A stretch of 64,000 nucleotides of DNA from Sinorhizobium medicae (GCF_007827695.1 NZ_VITA01000025.1:1-64000); one strand, 5' to 3'. Positions 44,024 through 55,070 are shown, counted from the first letter of the stretch. A program made the numbers and translations. Notes: generated by a model not told the origin, from the sequence alone.

Positions 44024-44949
44024 CAGAAGCCTGCTCCCGCGGATACGACCGAGTAGATGTTCTTCGGCGGGATGACGAGTTCGATCGCCAGACGGATGCC
44101 GACGGCGAGGACGAGCAGAGCCAGCAAGGCCCTGAGCTGCTCGCCGCGCAACCTTTGTCCGACCCGCACGCCATATTGCGCGCCGATGACGCCCGCGATC
44201 ATCAGCACGAAGGCGAGGACGATGTCGACGGTGTAGTTGGTCGAAGCCTGGACGATCACCGTATAGGCGGAAACGAAGACGATCTGAAACAGCGAGGTAC
44301 CGACGACGACGTTGGTCGGAATACGCAAAAGGTAGATCATGGCAGGCACCATGATGAAGCCGCCGCCGACACCCATCACGGAGGTCAGCACGCCAATCGA
44401 AAAGCCGAGCGTCGCCACCGGGATGACACTCAGATAGATCTTCGACTTCTTGAAGCGCATCTTCAACGGCAAGCCGTGAATCCAATTGTGCTGGCCGGGC
44501 CGCCTGAGCTGCGGCGCCTGGTTTTTCGCCGCCTTGCGCATGGCGCCGATACTTTCCCAAAGCATCAGCGTGCCGACCGAACCGAGAAGCAGGACGTAGA
44601 GCAGCGAAATCACCAGATCGAGCTGGCCGGCGCTCCTGAGCAGCGAGAACAGCCAGACGCCAACGGTCGCACCCACAAGGCCGCCGCACAAAAGCACCGT
44701 ACCGAGCTTGATATCGATGGTGCCGCGGCGGAAGTGGGCGATCGCCCCTGAGATCGACGAGGCGACCACCTGATTGGCACCGGTCGCCACCGCCACGACG
44801 GGCGGAATATTGTAGAAGATCAGGAGTGGCGTGATCAGGAATCCACCGCCGACGCCGAACATGCCGGACAGAAAGCCGACGGCCGCGCCCATGCCGAGAA
44901 TGATGAAAATGTTCACCGACAACTCAGCTATGGGCAGATAGACCGTCAC
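44023..44949 (-). CDS. TauE/SafE family anion permease (TSUP)
   Basis: This 308-residue membrane protein has about eight helices and two diagnostic repeats: GMGAAVGFLSGMFGVGGGFLITPLLIFYNIPP near the N-terminus and LGFSIGVLTSVMGVGGGFIMVPAMIYLLRIP in the second half. TSUP permeases carry sulfite, sulfonates, sulfoacetate or related anions. The start is GTG 44949, with GAGG 7 bases upstream. It is co-transcribed with the TIGR02186 gene. Confidence 0.93.
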   Translation of the reverse strand: MTVYLPIAELSVNIFIILGMGAAVGFLSGMFGVGGGFLITPLLIFYNIPPVVAVATGANQVVASSISGAIAHFRRGTIDIKLGTVLLCGGLVGATVGVWLFSLLRSAGQLDLVISLLYVLLLGSVGTLMLWESIGAMRKAAKNQAPQLRRPGQHNWIHGLPLKMRFKKSKIYLSVIPVATLGFSIGVLTSVMGVGGGFIMVPAMIYLLRIPTNVVVGTSLFQIVFVSAYTVIVQASTNYTVDIVLAFVLMIAGVIGAQYGVRVGQRLRGEQLRALLALLVLAVGIRLAIELVIPPKNIYSVVSAGAGF

Positions 44950-45267
44950 GGCCGAACCTCGATATGCCAGCGGCCCGCGGGGCGGGCGGAAATTGCTCCT
45001 TCACAATTCCTAATCGTAAACAATTGAGAAATTGTGCAATGTTTCACATTTCCCTCAGCCCTCACGCGTCCGGAGCCGCATGGCGCATTCTTCGGAGTGG
45101 CAGGTGATTACCACGGAGGGGATGTACTGTTGGACCAACCTCCCCTCTAAAGGGAGAACGGCAACACTGTCTGTCATGCGCTCACGCGCCGGAGCTGTCA
45201 ACCTTTTCAGGGACATGCGAGATGCGCTGACCTGCGTCTTTATGGCGCCCCTTCAAACTCGCGATCA
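44950..45267. other. Intergenic region between the TauE gene and podJ
   Basis: About 318 bases without a credible gene. It holds an inverted repeat CACAATT/AATTGTG (45002-45008 and 45030-45036) just upstream of the permease gene, a plausible regulator site. A hairpin GAGGGG...CCCCTC (45116-45147) has an inner GTTGG/CCAAC stem. Neither can be assigned a protein. Confidence 0.5.
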
Positions 45268-48200
45268 TCAGCTGTTCCGCTTCAGCAGTTCCCGAACCAG
45301 AGCGTCGGTGATCTCGCCCGTCGGTTCCTGCCCGACGGTTTTCTGAAAGGCCTTGATGGCGGCAGTCGTCTTGTTGCCGACCCGGCCGTCCGGCGTGCCG
45401 GCATCGAAGCCGTTCTTGTTGAGGATTGCCTGAATGTTGCGAACGGCTCTCGTCATGTCGACGGTCGCAGTCTTGGTCGGGGGACCGATCCAGGCATCGG
45501 GGACCTCCACGGTGTTCGCTTCGGCATCGAGGGGCTGGAGCTTCCAGGCGTCGACTGCTGCCCTGGCGCTTGAAAGCTCTTCGGGCTTCAATGCCTTGGC
45601 GATTTCGTCCCGTTTTTCCGCCGCATCCTTGTCACCGTCGCGAGCCGCGATCGCAAACCATTTATAGGAATTTTCCAGATTGCGGGCCACACCGTCGCCG
45701 CGCGCATAGAGCACGGCGAGATTGAACTGGCTGTCGCGCACGCCAAGATTGGCAGCTTTCTCAAACCATTTGGCCGCCTCGGCGAGATCCGGCGGACCTT
45801 CCCGGCCGCCGGCGAGCATGACCGCGAGGTTGTGGATCGCGCTGGCATTTCCGGCCGCCGCCGCCTTGAGATAAAGCGCCTTTGCCTTTGCTCCATCGCG
45901 CGGAACGCCTGCGCCTTTTTCATAGAGGCTGGCGAGCCTGTATTCGGCCGGTACCACCCCGGCATCGGCGGCGCGTTGATACCACTTGACGGCCTCCGCC
46001 CGATCCGCCTCCACCCCACGTCCTTCAGTGTAGCGGGCGCCTATTTCGTAGAAGGCAAGAGGATCGCCGCCCTTGGCCGCAGTGACCAGCGCCGGCGGTC
46101 CGAACCCCTCAGGCAATATGATTTCGTTCGCCTTGGCTGGCTCCAAAGCCTCGATCTTGACCGCGCCGCCCGATGGCGGCTGCAAGGCCGAGGGTAGAGA
46201 CCCCTGTACCTCTGCCGGCTCCATCAAGGCGGCATGGCCGGCGTTCGATCCGCCGCCGGCCGTGTCGGTCGTGCGCACATCGGCGTCGGTGGACCGCTCC
46301 GGTGTCCCTTTTGCGGGCGCTCCTTTTGCGGTCGTTGGCGCTTCGGCCTTCGCGGCAAGAGCTTCCGCCCTCGCCTCCTCCGCAACCTCTGCGGAAGAGG
46401 CCGGCTGAACGAGGCCGTCCTCGACTGCCTTCGGCTTTGCGATCTCTGCCTTGCGCTCGATCGCCGGTGCCGGCGCGCCCGGCACCTCCTTGCCTTTCAC
46501 CACGGTGCTGACGAGCGGATAGGACATGATCGCGAGCAACACGGCACCGACTGCCATCAGGATCGGACGGCGATGACGGGCGAGCGCGCCGCCAGCGGCT
46601 GACGGTTCCCGGCTCTCCTTGGCGCGACTCAAGCTATCGGACTCCTCGACCGCCAGCTGCGCCGCACGCCGGGCAGCCGCGATGAAATCCGCTTTTTCGC
46701 CCTCGTTCACCTCCTGCGCACCACGCGCCATCTGGCCGGCGCGAACGCGCTCGAGAATCTTCTTGACGTCGGGGACGCCGGAGCCCGGCTCGAGGAGCTG
46801 ATTGGGGTCCTCGGGAGCAAGCATTTCGGACGGGTCGATCGACGGAGCGGGCTCGATCATCTGCCGCGCCTGGGTCGCCATGGCCTCGTTCGGCTTCGGC
46901 GCGAACCGCCGGGTGAGACCGGCAAGCAGGCTCGTCTTCACCGCACGCGCCTCTACCCTGATCTCGCCGTCGTCGACCGTTGCGACTTCGGCGGCATCAT
47001 GCGCTTCAGCGGCAGCCGGCACCGGTGCCTGGGCGTTGGTTTCGCTCTCGCTCGCGGACGCGCGCTCCGCTTCGTCCTCCTGCTCCGCCTCGGTCGAAGT
47101 GCACGCGAATTCGAGCGGCGCGGCCCTGGGTGTCGGAGCGCTTGTCCAAGGTTCGTGAGAAACCGGCTCCCGCTCTTCAAGCCGCTCCAATTTTTCCGCG
47201 ATGTGTACGAGCGTTTCGTGCAGCGCTTCGAAGGTGCGCGCGGTCCGTTCGTCGCTCGACCGGCTGAGTTCCTCCAGGCTGCGAAGATCCTCGGCGAGCG
47301 CCGAGATCGCCGCCATGTCGGTGCTCGCCGCCAATTGCGGCGCGGTGTTCCTGGAATAGGCCTCCATGACCGCTTCCGCAGCCTGACGGGCGGCCTCGAT
47401 GATATACTCGTCGCTGGTCGCCAAGTAGTCCTCGAGCGCGTTCATGCGGCCTTCGAATTCGGCGGGCAGGCCGGCTGCTTCAGCGTGCGACTGGCTGATC
47501 AGCGCGGAGAGATTTCCGATCTGCGCTTCGAGATTGCGCAGAGCCTGCCGGTCGTCGAAGGGCGCGGCATGCGTCTCCTCCAGGCGTTCGGCAATACCCG
47601 CCAGTCGATCCTCGAGACGGTCGAAGCGCCTGTCCGCCGTGGGCTCGGCATGGGGCGCGAGACCCTCGATACGGCGGGCGAGATCGTCGAGCCGCTCGGC
47701 CAATCCGTTGTTGACGCTATATTCGGAGAGCGCCTCGATCCTGCGTGAGATGTCGGCAAGATGATCCGTGAGATCCGGCTCGGCGCCCTGCCGGCTATGC
47801 TCCAGAACGGCGGAAAGCTGATCCAGACGCTCTTCCAGGCGGGCCGCCGCCTTCTCGCTGGCGAGGTCTTCCACGCGTGCCGCAAGCGCCTCGATCCTCG
47901 CGCCGAGGCCGGAGTCCCCCCGAACGGAAAGGGAGTCGATCTGCCGCGACAGATCTGTAAGCCTGCCTTCCAGGCGTTCGACGAATGAGCCATCGGCTCC
48001 GGCAACATTGCGGTCGTCCGCGGCGATCGCGCGGCTGATCTCATCGAGCCGCCTGTCAAGCCCGGCGAATTGAGGAGCGAAGCGCCTGTCGTCGGGCTGT
48101 ATCTGGCGGCCGAGCATCTCGATCGCCTTGGCAACTGCGACGAGCTTGCCCTCCAGAACTTCGACAGCCGAGCCCTTGTCGAGGGAGTTGATCTGCGCCT

Positions 48201-48948
48201 TGATCTCGTCGAGCCGATAGGCGAGTGCGACAAGTTCGTCGTCTCTGTTCTGGTCGAATGCATTCAGGCGGTCTTCGACCCCGTTCCATCGGTTTTCCAT
48301 GCGGCGCATGCTTTCTTCGCGCGCCAGACCCTCTAGCATGGCCCTCAGTTCGTCGAATTCGATCCTGAGGGCATCGGCCTCGGCGGGCGAAGCCTGCCGG
48401 CCAAGCTCCTTGATGCCGGCCGAAAGGCGCTCGATATCGTCCCGCACGTCTTCGGCAAAACGGCGATCCTGGGCGGCCTCGGCCTTAATGCCTCGGATTT
48501 CCGAACGCAGCGTATGCATCTCGCGGGAGAGGCCGTCATCGAGATCGCGCTTCAGTTCCTGCCGAAGACCGACAAGTGCTTCGGCGATCTCTGCTGCAGC
48601 CGACGAGCGCCCCGTGGACGGCGACGTTTGTGGAGCCTGATAGCGCGCCTCTGCCGCGGGGCGGGGCGGGGCCGGGCGATCGGGACCAACCGGAATAGCG
48701 CGCTCGCGCAGCGGCAAACGCTCGCGCGCCGCCTTGAGCGCGCGCTGGCGGTCGAGTATCTCGGAAACTGCGTCGCTTTCGGCCGTATTCTGCGGCTCAG
48801 GCCGCCGGGTCTCCCGGCCGACGCTGCTCATCAGGCCCTCGATGCGCGCCTCGAGCCCTTCGATGGTACGGTTCAGGGCATCGAGCGACGGCCTGTCACC
48901 CAAGGACGGGCTGCCCATACGCTGAGAAGTGGATCGCGATCCGTTCAT
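45268..48948 (-). CDS. podJ: PodJ-like polar localisation protein
   Basis: This 1226-residue protein has the PodJ architecture: a long cytoplasmic coiled-coil region (residues about 15-590, many DRLNAFDQNRDDELVALAY-type heptads), an acidic/proline-rich linker, and one membrane helix (about 792-812: PILMAVGAVLLAIMSYPLVSTV). A periplasmic part follows with Sel1 repeats (about 955-1110, GDPLAFYEIGARYTEGRG, AVKWYQRAADAG) and a C-terminal peptidoglycan-binding domain (VRNIQAILNKNGFDAGTPDGRVGNKTTAAIKAFQ). In Caulobacter and Sinorhizobium, PodJ marks a cell pole and recruits developmental proteins. It is a single gene. Confidence 0.92.
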   Translation of the reverse strand: MNGSRSTSQRMGSPSLGDRPSLDALNRTIEGLEARIEGLMSSVGRETRRPEPQNTAESDAVSEILDRQRALKAARERLPLRERAIPVGPDRPAPPRPAAEARYQAPQTSPSTGRSSAAAEIAEALVGLRQELKRDLDDGLSREMHTLRSEIRGIKAEAAQDRRFAEDVRDDIERLSAGIKELGRQASPAEADALRIEFDELRAMLEGLAREESMRRMENRWNGVEDRLNAFDQNRDDELVALAYRLDEIKAQINSLDKGSAVEVLEGKLVAVAKAIEMLGRQIQPDDRRFAPQFAGLDRRLDEISRAIAADDRNVAGADGSFVERLEGRLTDLSRQIDSLSVRGDSGLGARIEALAARVEDLASEKAAARLEERLDQLSAVLEHSRQGAEPDLTDHLADISRRIEALSEYSVNNGLAERLDDLARRIEGLAPHAEPTADRRFDRLEDRLAGIAERLEETHAAPFDDRQALRNLEAQIGNLSALISQSHAEAAGLPAEFEGRMNALEDYLATSDEYIIEAARQAAEAVMEAYSRNTAPQLAASTDMAAISALAEDLRSLEELSRSSDERTARTFEALHETLVHIAEKLERLEEREPVSHEPWTSAPTPRAAPLEFACTSTEAEQEDEAERASASESETNAQAPVPAAAEAHDAAEVATVDDGEIRVEARAVKTSLLAGLTRRFAPKPNEAMATQARQMIEPAPSIDPSEMLAPEDPNQLLEPGSGVPDVKKILERVRAGQMARGAQEVNEGEKADFIAAARRAAQLAVEESDSLSRAKESREPSAAGGALARHRRPILMAVGAVLLAIMSYPLVSTVVKGKEVPGAPAPAIERKAEIAKPKAVEDGLVQPASSAEVAEEARAEALAAKAEAPTTAKGAPAKGTPERSTDADVRTTDTAGGGSNAGHAALMEPAEVQGSLPSALQPPSGGAVKIEALEPAKANEIILPEGFGPPALVTAAKGGDPLAFYEIGARYTEGRGVEADRAEAVKWYQRAADAGVVPAEYRLASLYEKGAGVPRDGAKAKALYLKAAAAGNASAIHNLAVMLAGGREGPPDLAEAAKWFEKAANLGVRDSQFNLAVLYARGDGVARNLENSYKWFAIAARDGDKDAAEKRDEIAKALKPEELSSARAAVDAWKLQPLDAEANTVEVPDAWIGPPTKTATVDMTRAVRNIQAILNKNGFDAGTPDGRVGNKTTAAIKAFQKTVGQEPTGEITDALVRELLKRNS

Positions 48949-49261
48949 TGCCTCTTCGCCCCTGTATCGCTTTGGCGCTATGGTCGACCAGCACCGAAGC
49001 CGCCGAAAGGCCCCGGGTTTCCCCGGCCCGGCCCAACTCCCTTGGCCTCAACGTCGTCGCAGCCGATGCGGGCAAAGCCGCAACAACGCAAAGACCGGAC
49101 GGGTTGCAGCTTTGACCATCTCAAAGCGCACAATTCATTAAACGTGGTAAATAAGCCGTTAACCGATGGGATCTTTTAACGCTTATTGTTGCGAACGGTC
49201 CGGTTTCCGGCCGCTGCGTGTTTGGTAATGGCCGTGCCCTGTCGAAACTTTCGCGCTGCAA
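48949..49261. other. Promoter region shared by podJ and the beta-oxidation operon
   Basis: This divergent region contains no gene. Its 49120-49200 part is AT-rich with three TTAA tetranucleotides (49138, 49159, 49176), but none has the 7-base spacing of a CtrA site. The operator-like palindrome at 49262-49291 follows. Confidence 0.5.
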
Positions 49262-49291
49262 AATTTTGACGTTTACGCAAACGTCAAAATT
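49262..49291. promoter_or_regulatory. Perfect 13-bp inverted repeat upstream of the fatty-acid operon
   Basis: AATTTTGACGTTT (49262-49274) and AAACGTCAAAATT (49279-49291) are perfect inverted arms separated by ACGC. It lies 106 bases upstream of the acyl-CoA dehydrogenase start. The regulator is not encoded here; a TetR- or MerR-type fatty-acid-degradation repressor is likely. Confidence 0.82.
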
Positions 49292-49397
49292 GGCTAGCAT
49301 TTCTTCAAGTCGCACACCGCCCCAGGTGCGCGCTCGACAAAGCGGGAATCGGGTCTGCCATGCGGCGGGGCCGAAAGGACATCAAGGCGAGGAAAGC

Positions 49398-51194
49398 ATG
49401 CCCATCTACAAGGCTCCGGTCGACGACACCCTGTTCATCCTCAACGACGTGCTCGGCATCGAGCGCTACCACAACCTTCCGGGCTTTGCCGACGTGACGC
49501 CCGACATGACGGCCGCGATCCTGGGCGAAGCTGCAAAACTTGCGGAAGAGGTTCTCTTCCCGATCAATCTCTCGGGCGACCAGGAAGGCTGCAGGCGCCA
49601 CGAAGACGGCTCCGTCACCGTGCCTGGTGGCTTCAAGGAAGCCTATGATCTTTATCGTCAAGCCGGCTGGCTTGGCCTTGCCGCGCCCGAAGAGTTCGGC
49701 GGCCAAGGGCTGCCCTATACGCTTCACACAGCCGTCGGCGAATTCATGTCGGCCGCAAACATGTCGCTGATGATGTATCCGGGTCTGACGCAGGGGGCGA
49801 TCGCGGCCATCCTGGTACACGGCTCTGAGGAACAGAAGCGGGCCTATCTGCCAAAAATGGTTGATGGCACCTGGACCGGCACGATGAACCTGACGGAGCC
49901 CCATTGCGGCACCGACCTCGGTCTGCTGCGCACCAGGGCCGTTCCGAACGGCGACGGCTCGTACCGGATTTCCGGGCAGAAGATCTTCATCTCCGCCGGC
50001 GAACACGACATGGCCGAAAATATCGTCCACCTCGTGCTGGCACGCATCGAGGGCGCGCCTGATGGCGTCAAGGGCATCTCGCTGTTCATCGTGCCGAAAT
50101 TCAGGCTCGACGCAGGTGGCGAACCTAGCGAGCGCAACGGCGTTTCCTGCGGCGCTATCGAACACAAGATGGGCATTCACGGCAACGCCACCTGCGTCAT
50201 GAACTATGACGAGGCGACCGGCTACCTCATCGGTACGGAGAACAAGGGGCTCAGCGCCATGTTCGTGATGATGAACGAGGCCCGTCTGGCCGTCGGGATG
50301 CAGGGGCTTTCGATCGCTGAAGTCGCCTATCAGAACGCCGCCAACTACGCGCGGGACCGTATCCAGGGCCGCTCGCTGTCCGGCCCCAAGTCGCCTGACA
50401 AGAAGGCCGATCCTATTATCGTCCATCCGGACATCCGCCGCGCCCTGTTGACGATCAAGGCCTTCAACGAGGGCGGCCGCGCCTTCACGCTCTGGACGGC
50501 GCTGAAATCGGACATAGCCCACCGCTCCGAAAGCGAAGAGGAACGTCAGACCGCGGACGACATCCTCAGCCTGATGACGCCGATCCTCAAGGGCGTGCTG
50601 ACCGACAAGGGCTTCGACCATGCGGTGATGGCCCAGCAGGTATTCGGCGGCCACGGCTATATCGAAGAACACGGCATGAGCCAGTATGTGCGCGACGCCC
50701 GCATCGCCATGATCTACGAGGGGGCCAACGGCATCCAGGCGCTCGACCTGGTCGGCCGGAAGCTCGCGCTGAACGGTGGCCGCGCCGTCATGGCGCTCTT
50801 CAAGGAGATCGGCGATTTCTGCGAGGAGAACCGAAACGACGAGAAACTCTCCGCCTACACGAAGGCCCTGAAGAAGGGTCTGAACGACCTCCAGTCCGCG
50901 ACCATGTGGTTCATGCAGAACGCCATGGCCAAGCCCGACAATGCCGGTGCCGGTTCGACCGACTATATGCATCTCTTCGGCCTCGTCGTTCTCGGCTATA
51001 TGTGGGCGAAGATGGCGAAGACGGCTGAGGAGACGCTTGCCGCTGGCGAAACGAGGCGCGCGGACTATCTGAAGAACAAGCTGATTACGGCGAAATTCTT
51101 CATGGAGCGCATCCTGCCCGAGACCGCGCTGCGCAAAGCCCGCATCGAAACAGGCGCAGACACGATGATGGCGCTGGACGCGGCCGCGTTCTGA
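49398..51194 (+). CDS. Acyl-CoA dehydrogenase (first enzyme of beta-oxidation)
   Basis: This 598-residue flavoprotein introduces the first double bond into acyl-CoA. It is of the longer acyl-CoA dehydrogenase branch (about 590-600 residues): [19 protein letters not shown] and [14 protein letters not shown] are the FAD-binding blocks, [26 protein letters not shown] contains the likely catalytic Glu, and a C-terminal helical extension (about 480-598) follows. The AGGCGAGGAAAGC ribosome-binding region supports ATG 49398. It is the first of a three-gene operon with thiolase and FadB. Confidence 0.94.
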   Translation: MPIYKAPVDDTLFILNDVLGIERYHNLPGFADVTPDMTAAILGEAAKLAEEVLFPINLSGDQEGCRRHEDGSVTVPGGFKEAYDLYRQAGWLGLAAPEEFGGQGLPYTLHTAVGEFMSAANMSLMMYPGLTQGAIAAILVHGSEEQKRAYLPKMVDGTWTGTMNLTEPHCGTDLGLLRTRAVPNGDGSYRISGQKIFISAGEHDMAENIVHLVLARIEGAPDGVKGISLFIVPKFRLDAGGEPSERNGVSCGAIEHKMGIHGNATCVMNYDEATGYLIGTENKGLSAMFVMMNEARLAVGMQGLSIAEVAYQNAANYARDRIQGRSLSGPKSPDKKADPIIVHPDIRRALLTIKAFNEGGRAFTLWTALKSDIAHRSESEEERQTADDILSLMTPILKGVLTDKGFDHAVMAQQVFGGHGYIEEHGMSQYVRDARIAMIYEGANGIQALDLVGRKLALNGGRAVMALFKEIGDFCEENRNDEKLSAYTKALKKGLNDLQSATMWFMQNAMAKPDNAGAGSTDYMHLFGLVVLGYMWAKMAKTAEETLAAGETRRADYLKNKLITAKFFMERILPETALRKARIETGADTMMALDAAAF

Positions 51195-51297
51195 TTTCAG
51201 ACTGGAGCCGGAATCGAAAGCGCGAAGCGGTTCGCCCGAATCCCGCTCCGATTGATAATGCGCGGCCCGAGGAAACGCCGCCGAAAGGGAGATCAAG

Positions 51298-52506
51298 ATG
51301 ACGAAAGTCTTCGTTTACGACCACGTGCGCACGCCGCGCGGCCGTGGCAAGAAGGATGGTGCTCTGCACGAAGTGCCTTCCGTCCGGCTCGCGGCCAAGG
51401 TGCTGGAAGCGGTGCGCGACCGCAACGGGCTGGATACCGCGACGGTCGACGACGTCATCATGGGCTGCGTAGATCCGGTCATGGATGCGGGTGCGGTAAT
51501 CCCGAAGGCAGCCGCCTTTGAGGCCGGCTATTCGACCCGCGCGCCGGGCATGCAGATCTCCCGCTTCTGCGCCTCCGGCCTTGACGCCGTCAATTTCGGC
51601 GCCGCGAAGATCGCGCAAGGAGCGGACGACATCGTTATCGCCGGCGGTGTCGAGTCGATGTCCCGCGTCGGACTTGGAATGTCGGGCGGCGCCTGGTTCA
51701 TGGACCCGTCGGTGAACCTGCCGGCCTATTTCATGCCACAGGGCGTTTCCGCCGACCTCATCGCCACGAAATACGGCTTCTCGCGAGACGACGTGGACGC
51801 CTACGCGGTCGAAAGCCAGAAGCGCGCCGCAAATGCGTGGGAAAAGGGCTACTTCAACAACTCGGTCGTCCCGGTCAAGGATCAGAACGGCCTCGTCATC
51901 CTGGACCGTGACGAGCATATGCGGCCCGGGACCGACATGCAGGCACTCGCTTCCCTCAACCCTTCATTCCAGATGCCCGGCGAGATGGGCGGCTTCGAGG
52001 CCGTCGCCATCCAGGCGCATCCGGAGATCGAGCGCATCAACTATGTCCATCACGCCGGTAATTCCTCCGGCATCGTAGATGGCGCCGCGGCCGTGCTCAT
52101 CGGTTCCAAGGCCGGCGGCGAAGCCATGGGGCTGAAGCCACGCGCCCGGATCCGCGCCTTCGCCAATATCGGCTCCGATCCGGCGCTGATGCTGACCGGG
52201 CCAGTCGACGTTACCGAAAAGCTCCTGAAGCGCGCCGACATGAAGCTCTCGGACATCGATCTCTTCGAGCTCAACGAGGCCTTCGCCGCCGTGGTCCTGC
52301 GCTACATGCAGGCCTTCGACGTCCCGCACGACCAGATCAACGTCAATGGCGGCGCCATCGCCATGGGGCATCCGCTGGGTGCGACCGGTGCGATGATCCT
52401 CGGCACCGTGCTCGACGAACTCGAACGCCGCGACCTGAACACCGCATTGGTGACGCTCTGCATCGGCGCCGGCATGGGCACCGCCACGATCATCGAACGC
52501 GTCTGA
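51298..52506 (+). CDS. fadA: Acetyl-CoA C-acetyltransferase (thiolase)
   Basis: This 402-residue thiolase has the acyl-accepting Cys91 in [32 protein letters not shown] with the catalytic His, and TLCIGAGMG with the second Cys. It cleaves 3-ketoacyl-CoA, completing each beta-oxidation cycle. Its place between the acyl-CoA dehydrogenase and FadB genes supports the degradative role over a biosynthetic one. AAAGGGAGATCAAG precedes ATG 51298. Confidence 0.95.
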   Translation: MTKVFVYDHVRTPRGRGKKDGALHEVPSVRLAAKVLEAVRDRNGLDTATVDDVIMGCVDPVMDAGAVIPKAAAFEAGYSTRAPGMQISRFCASGLDAVNFGAAKIAQGADDIVIAGGVESMSRVGLGMSGGAWFMDPSVNLPAYFMPQGVSADLIATKYGFSRDDVDAYAVESQKRAANAWEKGYFNNSVVPVKDQNGLVILDRDEHMRPGTDMQALASLNPSFQMPGEMGGFEAVAIQAHPEIERINYVHHAGNSSGIVDGAAAVLIGSKAGGEAMGLKPRARIRAFANIGSDPALMLTGPVDVTEKLLKRADMKLSDIDLFELNEAFAAVVLRYMQAFDVPHDQINVNGGAIAMGHPLGATGAMILGTVLDELERRDLNTALVTLCIGAGMGTATIIERV

Positions 52507-52527
52507 TCCGATCCCGGGAGAGAGAAT

Positions 52528-54738
52528 ATGTCTTACACGAACTTCAAGATCGAAACAGATGCCGACGGCATTGCACTGGTCACCTGGGACATGCCCGACA
52601 AGTCGATGAACGTCATCACCGAAGAGGTGATGACGGAACTGGACGGGATCATCGACCAGACGGCCGCCGACCCTGCCGTCAAGGGCGTGGTCATCACCTC
52701 CGGCAAATCCTCCTTCTCCGGCGGCGCCGACCTTTCGATGATCAAATCCATGTTCAGCTTCCAGGCCGAGGAAAAGAAAAAGGATCCGGACGATGCCGCC
52801 CGGAAACTCTTCGACCTCGTCGGCCGGATGACCGGGCTATTCCGCAAGCTCGAAACCTCGGGCAAGCCCTGGGTCTCGGCGATCAACGGCACCTGCATGG
52901 GCGGCGCATTCGAGATGTCGCTGGCCTGCCACGGCCGCGTCGCTTCCAATGCGAAATCGGTGAAGATCGCGCTTCCCGAGGTCAAGGTCGGCATCTTCCC
53001 GGGAGCCGGCGGCACCCAGCGCGTTCCACGGCTGACGAATACGCAGGACGCGCTGCAGATGATGACGACGGGCTCCTCGCTCACGCCGGCGCGCGCGAAA
53101 GCCATGGGGCTCGTGCACGAGGTGGCCGACCCGGACAAGCTGATAGAGGCTGCCAAGGCGATGATCAGAAACGGCCTGAAGCCGGTGCAGCCCTGGGACG
53201 AAAAGGGCTTCAAGCTGCCGGGCGGCGGCATCTGGACACCCGCCTCCGCACAACTCTGGCCGGCCGCCTCCGGCATCCTGCGCCGCGAGACCTATGGCAA
53301 TTATCCCGGCGCGATCGCCATCCTGAAATGCGTCTATGAGGGACTGCAGGTCCCCTTCGATACGGCATTGAAGATCGAGCAGCGCTACTTCACCGAGATC
53401 CTGCAGACGACCGAGGCCTTCTCGATGATCCGGTCGCTGTTCGTCTCGATGCAGGAACTCGGCAAGGGCGCACGCCGGCCGGCCGGCGTGCCGAAAACCG
53501 AGCTCCGACATGTCGGCGTCGTCGGCGCCGGCTTCATGGGCGCCTCGATCGCTTATGTGACCGCCGCTGGCGGCATCCCGGTCACCCTCATCGACCGTGA
53601 CATGGAAGCGGCAGCGAAGGGCAAGGCGCATTCGGAAGGCCTGGTGAAGGATGCGGTCGGCAAGGGCCGCCTGACGAAGGAAGAAGGCGAAGCACTGCTT
53701 TCACGCATCACACCTTCGGCCGACTATGCCGATCTCAAGGATGCGGGCCTCGTCATTGAAGCCGTCTTCGAGGACCGGCAGGTCAAGAAGGACGTGATCG
53801 ATAAGGTGGAAGCGGTGATCGCCGACAATGCGATCTTTGCCTCCAACACCTCGACGCTGCCGATCACCGGCCTCGCCCGGAATTCGAAACGTCCGGAGCA
53901 GTTCATCGGCATCCATTTCTTCTCACCCGTCGAAAAGATGATGCTGACGGAAGTCATCCTCGGCGAGGAGACCGGCGATCACGCGCTTGCCTCCGCGCTC
54001 GACTTCGTCGCGGCGATCAGGAAGACGCCGATCGTCGTCAACGACACGCGCGGCTTCTACGTCAACCGCTGCGTCTTCCGCTATATCCACGAAGCTTACG
54101 ACATGCTGATCGAGGGCGTACCGCCAGCAATGATCGAGAATGCCGCCAAGATGGCCGGCATGCCGGTCGGGCCGCTGTCGCTCAACGACGAGGTGGCGAT
54201 CGATCTGAGCCAGAAGATCCTGAGAGCGGCGGTGGCCGATCTCGGCGAAAAGGCGGTCGATCCCGCGCATATGGCACTGATCGACAAGATGGTCGACGAG
54301 CTCGACCGGCGCGGCCGCAAGAACGGCAAGGGCTTCTACGAGTATCCTGCAAAGCCGGCCAAGAAATATCTCTGGCCGGGACTGAAGGAGCTCTTCCCGC
54401 AGACGAATGCCGACGGGATCGACGTCGACGTGCTGAAGCAGCGCTTCCTGGTGACGATCGCGCTCGAGGCGGCGCGCACGATCGAGGAAGGCATCGTCAC
54501 TGATCCGCGCGAAGCCGATGTGGGCTCCATACTCGGTTTCGGATTTGCGCCCTACACTGGCGGCACGCTCTCCTATATCGATGGCATGGGCGCAAAAGCT
54601 TTCGTTACGCTCTGCGAGACGCTCGCCAGGGACTATGGCGACCACTTCCGGCCGACGGCGCTCCTGAAGGAGATGGCGGAGAAGGAGGAAACCTTCTACG
54701 GCCGGTTCGATCCATATGCGGCGCCGAAGGCCGCGTAA
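52528..54738 (+). CDS. fadB: Enoyl-CoA hydratase/3-hydroxyacyl-CoA dehydrogenase (FadB)
   Basis: This 736-residue bifunctional protein has an N-terminal crotonase domain (residues 1 to about 200, with SGGADLSM and [20 protein letters not shown] as oxyanion sites and [21 protein letters not shown] with the catalytic Glu). The Rossmann domain starts at [21 protein letters not shown] (about residue 330), catalytic His is in [13 protein letters not shown], and two C-terminal 3HCDH domains follow. It hydrates enoyl-CoA and oxidises the 3-hydroxyacyl-CoA. It is the last gene of the operon, followed by a strong terminator. Confidence 0.95.
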   Translation: MSYTNFKIETDADGIALVTWDMPDKSMNVITEEVMTELDGIIDQTAADPAVKGVVITSGKSSFSGGADLSMIKSMFSFQAEEKKKDPDDAARKLFDLVGRMTGLFRKLETSGKPWVSAINGTCMGGAFEMSLACHGRVASNAKSVKIALPEVKVGIFPGAGGTQRVPRLTNTQDALQMMTTGSSLTPARAKAMGLVHEVADPDKLIEAAKAMIRNGLKPVQPWDEKGFKLPGGGIWTPASAQLWPAASGILRRETYGNYPGAIAILKCVYEGLQVPFDTALKIEQRYFTEILQTTEAFSMIRSLFVSMQELGKGARRPAGVPKTELRHVGVVGAGFMGASIAYVTAAGGIPVTLIDRDMEAAAKGKAHSEGLVKDAVGKGRLTKEEGEALLSRITPSADYADLKDAGLVIEAVFEDRQVKKDVIDKVEAVIADNAIFASNTSTLPITGLARNSKRPEQFIGIHFFSPVEKMMLTEVILGEETGDHALASALDFVAAIRKTPIVVNDTRGFYVNRCVFRYIHEAYDMLIEGVPPAMIENAAKMAGMPVGPLSLNDEVAIDLSQKILRAAVADLGEKAVDPAHMALIDKMVDELDRRGRKNGKGFYEYPAKPAKKYLWPGLKELFPQTNADGIDVDVLKQRFLVTIALEAARTIEEGIVTDPREADVGSILGFGFAPYTGGTLSYIDGMGAKAFVTLCETLARDYGDHFRPTALLKEMAEKEETFYGRFDPYAAPKAA

Positions 54739-54768
54739 GCCGGTCGTTAGGCGCATGAAGATTTCGAG

Positions 54769-54795
54769 GGCCGTGCCGGTGGCGCGGCCTTTTTT
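54769..54795 (+). terminator. Rho-independent terminator of the beta-oxidation operon
   Basis: GGCCGTGCC (54769-54777) pairs with GGCGCGGCC (54781-54789) with one G-T pair, around a 3-base loop, followed by TTTTTT (54790-54795). It lies 31 bases after the fadB stop. Confidence 0.93.
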
Positions 54796-54832
54796 CACGC
54801 CGTGATCTGAGCCACGCGGGAGATCACGTTAT

Positions 54833-54997
54833 TTGCACATAAGCAAACTCATCGCCAGAGTACGGATCTGGCAAAGCGATGCCGGGGACGCACGGCGCTC
54901 GCAGCTCTACGGCGAAATCCGCGCCAATACCGGCCTGTCCAGCTTCGGGGAGAGTTACGCGTATTCAGGCAATGCAGGTTTGAGAGTCAGATTTTGA
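54833..54997 (+). pseudogene. Remnant of an autotransporter C-terminus
   Basis: A 54-codon frame ends at TGA 54995-54997 and translates LHISKLIARVRIWQ...QLYGEIRANTGLSSFGESYAYSGNAGLRVRF. The last 30 residues match the final beta-strands of an autotransporter or outer-membrane beta-barrel: GLSSFG, SGNAGLRVRF and a terminal Phe. No passenger or upstream barrel remains and there is no convincing start codon or ribosome-binding site, so it looks like a leftover from a deleted gene. It is too short for normal gene calling. Confidence 0.7.
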
Positions 54998-55070
54998 GAA
55001 GGCCCCCGAAGCTGGACCGACCCGAAGTAAAAAGAGCTTGCTCCGTCCGTTATGGTCCGGATCAAGTCTG

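Noticed and set aside
49120-49200. CtrA-type sites (TTAA-N7-TTAA) upstream of podJ
   Set aside because: TTAA tetranucleotides are present, but their spacings (17 and 13 bases) do not match the 7-base spacer, so I do not call a site.
49305-51296. 663-codon open frame on the minus strand
   Set aside because: It covers the acyl-CoA dehydrogenase gene, whose own protein is clearly conserved; the antisense translation is not.
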